The notes beneath the pieces were generated by a model. The model did no database searches. It saw nothing but the letters and a program-made list of their open reading frames with translations, and had not been told where the DNA came from. 10,761 nt of DNA, from assembly GCA_946626015.1 (NCBI GenBank), contig CAMOTT010000054.1, positions 1 through 10,761 of the forward strand. The letters are read 5' to 3'. Position numbers and translations under genes: made by a program. Each line of letters starts with the position of its first letter. Position 1 is the first letter of the stretch. Of this stretch, positions 6,985-10,761 are shown in pieces. Source of the stretch: an uncultured Clostridia bacterium (GTDB lineage: Bacteria; Bacillota; Clostridia; Oscillospirales; Acutalibacteraceae).

Positions 6985-7017
6985 AAAAGATTTTTGTGAG
7001 ATTGCGGGGCGGTTTTT

Positions 7018-7725
7018 ATGTCACTTTACAGGATCGCGGATCTTTTGGTCGATATCGAGTACAAGTACGAGATGAGCGGCAGATGCGAACGCTATGCTGT
7101 CAAGACCGATGAAGCGCCCCTGTTCAAGGTCTCGACCACCGACGGGGAGATAGAAGAGCTGTACAAAAGGGCTCCCCATCTTAGCTTATCCTCCTGCGAG
7201 TATCTGATACTGGGCTCGCGGTTTTACGAGCATTTGCTTGACTACAACGGAATGCTGCTGCACTCCTCCGCCGTGGCGCTGGACGGGGAAGCTTATATTT
7301 TTTCAGCCTCTCCCGGTGTGGGCAAATCCACACACACGGGCCTTTGGCAGGAATATTTCGGCAAAGACCGAACTTTTATTATAAACGACGATAAGCCGGC
7401 GATAAGGATAATCAACGGCAAGGCTTATGCCTACGGCACCCCTTTCAGCGGCAAGTATGACATAAGCGAAAACACAGGCGTACCGATGAAGGCTCTGAGC
7501 TTTATCTATCAGTCGCCTGAAAACAAAATCGAGCCTATGCCTCAAAGCAAGGCCATAGCCTCTATACTTAACCAGACAATTCGTCCGGCGGATATGAAGA
7601 ACATGGACAAGGTGCTTTCGGTGATCGACAGGATCGTTGCCACTGTTCCAGTCTATTCGCTTGGCTGCAATATAAGCCATGACGCGGTAAAACTCTCATA
7701 CGCTGTCATGAGCGGACAAAAGTAA
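7018..7725 (+). CDS. HPr-kinase-like P-loop protein, possible peptide kinase
   Basis: A 235-residue soluble protein related to the HprK/PEP-carboxykinase-like P-loop fold. The segment LLHSSAVALDGEAYIFSASP (80-99) leads into the Walker A loop PGVGKST (99-105), mirroring the way HprK's LHG strand runs into GxSGxGKS. NDDKPA (123-128) fits the Walker-B-like acidic site, and GTPFSGKYD follows at 140-148. True HPr kinase/phosphorylase is longer, with an N-terminal DRTGG-like domain and a C-terminal K-loop signature; neither is visible here, and no HPr gene is near. Relatives in lasso-type peptide clusters phosphorylate a peptide residue, so a peptide Ser/Thr kinase is plausible, with the Ser/Thr-containing peptides upstream as substrates (inference). 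The ATG is 5 nt after a weak GGGGCGG site. It may be expressed by read-through of the upstream terminator. Confidence 0.75.
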   Translation: MSLYRIADLLVDIEYKYEMSGRCERYAVKTDEAPLFKVSTTDGEIEELYKRAPHLSLSSCEYLILGSRFYEHLLDYNGMLLHSSAVALDGEAYIFSASPGVGKSTHTGLWQEYFGKDRTFIINDDKPAIRIINGKAYAYGTPFSGKYDISENTGVPMKALSFIYQSPENKIEPMPQSKAIASILNQTIRPADMKNMDKVLSVIDRIVATVPVYSLGCNISHDAVKLSYAVMSGQK

Positions 7726-7768
7726 ATTTTATATATAATTGTATATAATAAACGAAAGAGGAAACGCT

Positions 7769-9436
7769 TTGCAAAACAATATGAAGACAGACAAAAGGAC
7801 ACTCAAGTGGCTATACGGAATCTCAAAAAAACAGATGCCGGCTATAGTCTTTTTGGCATTTTCAAATGTTTTGACCTCAGCTATAAGCGTTTTCTCGGCT
7901 CTCCTTTTCCGCGGCCTTATTGACAACGCCATGGGCGGCAACAGGAGCAAGGCTATTGATTACATGATAACCGTGGCGGTTCTTGTGGTTTTTAACCTCC
8001 TGCTCCATTTTTTTGTGGGCTACGTTACGGAGAGCTCAAAGGCCAAGGTGGAAATTTCCATCAGGGTCCGTATAATGAACATCATTTTTTCAAAGGATTA
8101 TCTTCAGGTCTCCGCCCAGCACACGGGGGAGATACTCAACAAGATAACAAGCGACACAGCCGTCATCAGCGACGGCATAGTAAACCTTGTGCCCAACACC
8201 TTGGGGCTTATCTCCGGGCTGGCTTTTGCCTTTTTTGCCCTATTGTCTGTTAAAAAAGAATTTGCTATAATATTCTTAGCCGCGGGGCTTGCGCTGTTCC
8301 TTGTTATGCGCGCTTTCCGCAGGCTTATAAAAGGTCTGCACAAGGTTTCCCAGGAGACCGAGGGCAAATCCCGCGCCCTTATGCAGGAGTCCCTTGAAAG
8401 CGACCTTGTTATCCGGGTATTCAACGCCCAGAAGCAGATAGACGAAAAGGTCAGGGAGACCCACCAAAAGAACTACAAGGCCAGAATGAGGCTGGTTTTG
8501 GCAAAGCGGTTCTCGGAGCTTGGCTTTGGCGCCGCCTTCCGCTTCGGTTATTATTTCACCTTTTTCTGGTGCGTTTTCATGCTCATAGAAAAAACCATAA
8601 CCTATGGCACCCTCACGGCCATACTCCAGCTGGTCAACAAGATCCAGTCACCGGTTTCCGGCCTCTCCGGCCTTGTGCCGTGGTATTTCAGCGTTGTCGC
8701 CTCTGCGGAGAGGATCCTTGAGATCGAGGATCTGCCCGGTGAGGACGAGGGAGCCGCGCCGGACAAGTCTGTGACAAGCGGCAGCTTCCGCGCGATCCGT
8801 CTGGAAAATGTCACCTTTGCCTACAAGGACGAGGCCATAATCAAGGACGCAAACCTTACCGTCAACCGGGGCGATTTTGTCGCAGTGACCGGAATTTCCG
8901 GCATCGGCAAGAGCACCGTTATGAAGCTCATGCTCAGCGTGCTCAAGCCTGAGAACGGCAAAGTGGAGCTGGAGCTTGAGGATAAAACAGTGCCGGTGAG
9001 CAAATATACACGCAACCTGTTCTCCTATGTGCCCCAGGGTAATATGCTCATGTCCGGCACCATACTTGAGAACATCACGTTCTTTAAAAAGGCGGATGAG
9101 GAAAGCATCGAAAAGGCGCTCAAAACCGCCTGCGCTTACGATTTTATACAGGAACTGCCGGAGGGCATAAACACAGTCATCGGCGAGCGCGGCTACGGTC
9201 TCTCCGAGGGGCAGATACAGCGCATCGCCATCGCCAGAGCCATATTGAACGACGCTCCCGTCCTGCTGTTGGACGAGGCGACCTCCGCGCTTGATGAGCA
9301 GACGGAAAAACAGCTCCTTGTAAATCTCCAGAACCAAAAGGACAAGACCTGCATAATCATAACCCATAAAAAAGCCGCTCTTGAGGTCTGCAACAGGAAC
9401 TTCAGGATCGAAAATAAAACCATCATCAGCAACTGA
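7769..9436 (+). CDS. ABC exporter, fused membrane and ATPase domains, no peptidase domain
   Basis: A 555-residue ABC half-transporter of the exporter type (MsbA/LmrA-like), expected to work as a membrane homodimer. The N-terminal ~320 residues hold about five to six membrane segments (roughly 24-50, 63-85, 143-160, 164-182, 252-275). The ATPase domain has Walker A GISGIGKST (375-383), Q-loop Gln423, signature LSEGQ (478-482, in place of the usual LSGGQ), Walker B VLLLDE (498-503), D-loop SALD and H-loop His533. There is no N-terminal C39 cysteine-peptidase domain, so it cannot remove a leader itself. The frame extends upstream to 7739, but AGAGG (7757-7761) lies 7 nt before TTG 7769, which is taken as the start; ATG 7781 is too far away. 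From context it probably exports the matured small peptides; the substrate is not proven. Confidence 0.93.
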   Translation: MQNNMKTDKRTLKWLYGISKKQMPAIVFLAFSNVLTSAISVFSALLFRGLIDNAMGGNRSKAIDYMITVAVLVVFNLLLHFFVGYVTESSKAKVEISIRVRIMNIIFSKDYLQVSAQHTGEILNKITSDTAVISDGIVNLVPNTLGLISGLAFAFFALLSVKKEFAIIFLAAGLALFLVMRAFRRLIKGLHKVSQETEGKSRALMQESLESDLVIRVFNAQKQIDEKVRETHQKNYKARMRLVLAKRFSELGFGAAFRFGYYFTFFWCVFMLIEKTITYGTLTAILQLVNKIQSPVSGLSGLVPWYFSVVASAERILEIEDLPGEDEGAAPDKSVTSGSFRAIRLENVTFAYKDEAIIKDANLTVNRGDFVAVTGISGIGKSTVMKLMLSVLKPENGKVELELEDKTVPVSKYTRNLFSYVPQGNMLMSGTILENITFFKKADEESIEKALKTACAYDFIQELPEGINTVIGERGYGLSEGQIQRIAIARAILNDAPVLLLDEATSALDEQTEKQLLVNLQNQKDKTCIIITHKKAALEVCNRNFRIENKTIISN

Positions 9437-9443
9437 TTTCAAG

Positions 9444-9477
9444 AAAGGGGAGTACCCTACGGGGTACAAATAAAAGT
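9444..9477 (+). promoter_or_regulatory. Ribosome site split from its start codon by a TACG-loop hairpin
   Basis: The only ribosome-site-like sequence before the PqqD-like gene, AAAGGGGAG (9444-9452), ends 25 nt before the ATG at 9478, too far for normal use. Between them GTACCC (9452-9457) and GGGTAC (9462-9467) form a perfect 6-bp stem closed by C-TACG-G, a member of the very stable UNCG tetraloop class. Folding would leave only about 10 nt between the stem and the ATG, restoring working spacing. Confidence 0.7.
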
Positions 9478-9741
9478 ATGAAAATAAGAGACGATTTCAA
9501 GCTCCGCAAGGTGGGCGACAGCGCCATAGTTATCGCCGTTGGCAAGGCCGGCCTTGACCTCAACGGTATGATCTCCCTGAACGAGACAGGGGAGCTGCTC
9601 TGGAAGCTCCTGGAAAAGGGCGCGGAGGAGGAAACCCTTGTGGCAGAGCTTGTAAAGACCTATGATATAGACGAAAATACCGCAAAAGCCGACGTTAAAG
9701 CGTTTATCGAAAGCCTTGAAGGGAAGAACATCCTTGAGTAA
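9478..9741 (+). CDS. PqqD-like peptide recognition protein (RRE)
   Basis: An 87-residue stand-alone protein of the PqqD family, the fold known as the RiPP recognition element, which binds precursor leader peptides and presents them to modifying enzymes. The family pattern is clear: an N-terminal beta region (FKLRKVGDSAIVIAVG, residues 7-22), the conserved LNGMISLNETGELLWKLLEK block (28-47), then helices running through LVAELVKTYDIDE and a final helix VKAFIESLEGKNIL. Length is typical. ATG 9478 is the natural start, but its ribosome site is separated by a stable hairpin. Its 3' end overlaps the next gene by 8 nt. The likely partners are the two YxxPx[IL] peptides upstream and whichever enzyme modifies them; that pairing is inference. 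A housekeeping PQQ role is ruled out by the lack of other pqq genes. Confidence 0.88.
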   Translation: MKIRDDFKLRKVGDSAIVIAVGKAGLDLNGMISLNETGELLWKLLEKGAEEETLVAELVKTYDIDENTAKADVKAFIESLEGKNILE

Positions 9742-10195
9742 AAGTGTCACCCTTGACCAGATGTACGGCGTTATAGCCGAGACCCTTGAGAACGACGGCC
9801 AGGTCTCGTTCATCTCAACGGGCAACAGTATGCTGCCCACAATACGCAACCGGCAGGATACCATCCATCTCGTCAAGCCCGGCCGCCCGCTGAAAAAAGG
9901 CGACGTGATTTTTTACCGTAGGGACAACGGCAAGTTCGTGCTCCACCGCATCGTGGGCAAAAACAGGGAGGGCTACATCCTCCGTGGAGATAACCAGCGG
10001 GATAAGGAGTACGGTATCAGGCCGGATCAGGTCATCGCCCTGTTGGTGAAGATCGAGCAGGACGGCAGGGTCATAAACTGCGACAGCCCGTCCTTCAGGT
10101 TAAAGGGGAGACTGATGATAGAATACAAAACCCTAAAAGAGATGTATTCCAGAATTCTGGAAAAGAAAAATAACAGAAAAGGGAATAATTTATGA
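9734..10195 (+). CDS. S24/S26-family Ser-His peptidase, soluble
   Basis: A 153-residue protein with the signal-peptidase-I/LexA-like fold. The catalytic Ser is in STGNSMLPTI (Ser32), with LKKGDVIFY (53-61) as the next conserved strand. The position of the usual bacterial Lys is held by VLHRIVG (His71), as in the archaeal/ER-type (SipW-like) branch, and RGDN (84-87) gives the conserved acidic residue. Unlike true signal peptidases it has no membrane segment at either end, so it should act in the cytoplasm. The start is TTG 9734, 10 nt after AAGGG and overlapping the preceding stop; the frame also allows TTG 9716. The stop overlaps the next ATG by 4 nt. Placement beside a PqqD-like protein and an exporter lacking a peptidase domain suggests a leader-cleaving role (inference). 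Confidence 0.85.
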   Translation: MSKSVTLDQMYGVIAETLENDGQVSFISTGNSMLPTIRNRQDTIHLVKPGRPLKKGDVIFYRRDNGKFVLHRIVGKNREGYILRGDNQRDKEYGIRPDQVIALLVKIEQDGRVINCDSPSFRLKGRLMIEYKTLKEMYSRILEKKNNRKGNNL

Positions 10196-10761
10196 TTAAG
10201 AAAATTCTTTCGTTTGTTTTGGTCATTGCTGTAATATTTACCCTTGGCGCCTGCGGCAAGGGCGGCGACAAGCTGGGCTGCAAGGTGGGCGTTATCACCG
10301 GGCCAAAGGAGCTTTTCCCCGAAACAGCGGAGGTCGTGTCCGCCCTTGCGAAAAAGTACGGGGACGAGATAGTCTCCGCCGGCTTCCCCTCGGATTATGA
10401 AACCAACGACGGCAAGGCTATAGAAAGCATTGCAAAGGCTCTTGTCAACGAATCAAACGTGCAGGCGGTGGTGTTTGCCAACGCCGTTACAGGCACAGCA
10501 AACGCCATAAATAAAATAAAAGAGCTTGACCCGAAGATCCCGGTCTTTTGCTGCTATAACGAAGAAAAAACCCAGACCCTGGACAAGGCGGACGGAATTT
10601 TCAACCCTGATATGGCAGCCATGGGCAAGCTGGCTGTGGATCAGGCAAAGAAGGCGGGAGCTGTCAATTTCTATTATTACAGCTTCCAGCGCAACGAGGT
10701 AATTGAGACCAACATAGCGCTGAAAAAGGCTGTTGAGGAGAACTGCAAGCAGAACGGCATC
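10192..10761 (+). CDS. DUF3798-like substrate-binding lipoprotein, 3' end cut by window edge
   Basis: The first 190 residues are visible and the frame is open at the window edge. It begins MIKKILSFVLVIAVI and has a lipobox LGAC with the lipidated Cys about 20 residues in, so it should be anchored to the outer face of the membrane. The mature part starts KVGVITGP and continues with alternating strands and helices (ALAKKYG, IAKALVNESNVQAVVFANAV, TGTANAINKIKELDP, KAGAVNFYYYSFQ), a periplasmic-binding-protein-like layout matching what I recall of DUF3798 lipoproteins. The ligand is unknown. The ATG overlaps the TGA of the peptidase gene (ATGA), with AGGGA upstream, so translation is probably coupled. 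It could be an extracellular sensor or immunity-like partner of the peptide system, or the first gene of a separate uptake function. Confidence 0.85.
   Translation, partial: MIKKILSFVLVIAVIFTLGACGKGGDKLGCKVGVITGPKELFPETAEVVSALAKKYGDEIVSAGFPSDYETNDGKAIESIAKALVNESNVQAVVFANAVTGTANAINKIKELDPKIPVFCCYNEEKTQTLDKADGIFNPDMAAMGKLAVDQAKKAGAVNFYYYSFQRNEVIETNIALKKAVEENCKQNGI

Noticed and set aside
6931..7000. Tiny 23-codon frame starting ATGTATGC
   Set aside because: It runs through the terminator hairpin and has no ribosome site or link to the YxxP peptides.
8648..9469. Long open frame on the minus strand opposite the exporter ATPase domain
   Set aside because: It mirrors a clear ABC ATPase gene, has no recognisable domain or ribosome site, and is explained by codon bias.

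Overview
The window looks like a chromosomal segment from a Gram-positive, low-to-mid GC gut-type Clostridia (Ruminococcaceae/Oscillospiraceae-like). This is inferred from the sigma-A-type promoters, strong purine-rich ribosome sites, frequent TTG starts, a secreted Ruminococcus-style surface protein with divergent InlB-like repeats, and a DUF3798-type lipoprotein. No species can be named from sequence alone.

Region 1 (1-3340) is housekeeping. On the minus strand are the 5' two thirds of glyA (running off the left edge) and, upstream of it, an RluA-family pseudouridine synthase gene; each has its own near-consensus promoter. Divergent from these, on the plus strand, is a class II tRNA CCA-adding enzyme gene.

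Region 2 (3341-6861) starts with a strong promoter and a ~150-nt leader that can fold into a three-way junction. It encodes a 958-residue secreted protein (beta-helix-like N-terminus, helical middle, two InlB-B-like repeats, conserved-looking C-terminal beta domain), then two tiny paralogous genes for 45- and 49-residue peptides. The peptides share a Y-x2-P-x-[IL]...F...D...ESG pattern resembling RiPP leader motifs. The surface-protein gene shows codon choice typical of very high expression. A strong hairpin terminator/attenuator follows the second peptide.

Region 3 (7018-10761) is a tightly packed plus-strand set: an HPr-kinase-like P-loop protein, a one-piece ABC exporter without a peptidase domain, a PqqD-like protein (RiPP recognition element fold), a soluble S24/S26 Ser-His peptidase, and the start of a DUF3798-like lipoprotein cut by the right edge. 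Gene junctions overlap (8 nt and 4 nt), suggesting translational coupling.

Together, regions 2 and 3 look like a ribosomally made peptide system: two acidic, cysteine-free precursors, a leader-binding protein, a possible peptide kinase, a possible leader protease and an exporter. No radical SAM, YcaO, LanM/LanB, lasso cyclase or transglutaminase-like protease gene is present in the window, so it fits none of the standard RiPP classes as seen here. The product and chemistry are unknown. The link to the big surface protein rests on shared direction and lack of an intervening terminator. No gene-free stretch exceeds 300 bases; the longest is 3341-3599 (promoter plus leader). No tRNA, rRNA, CRISPR, transposase or prophage gene was seen.
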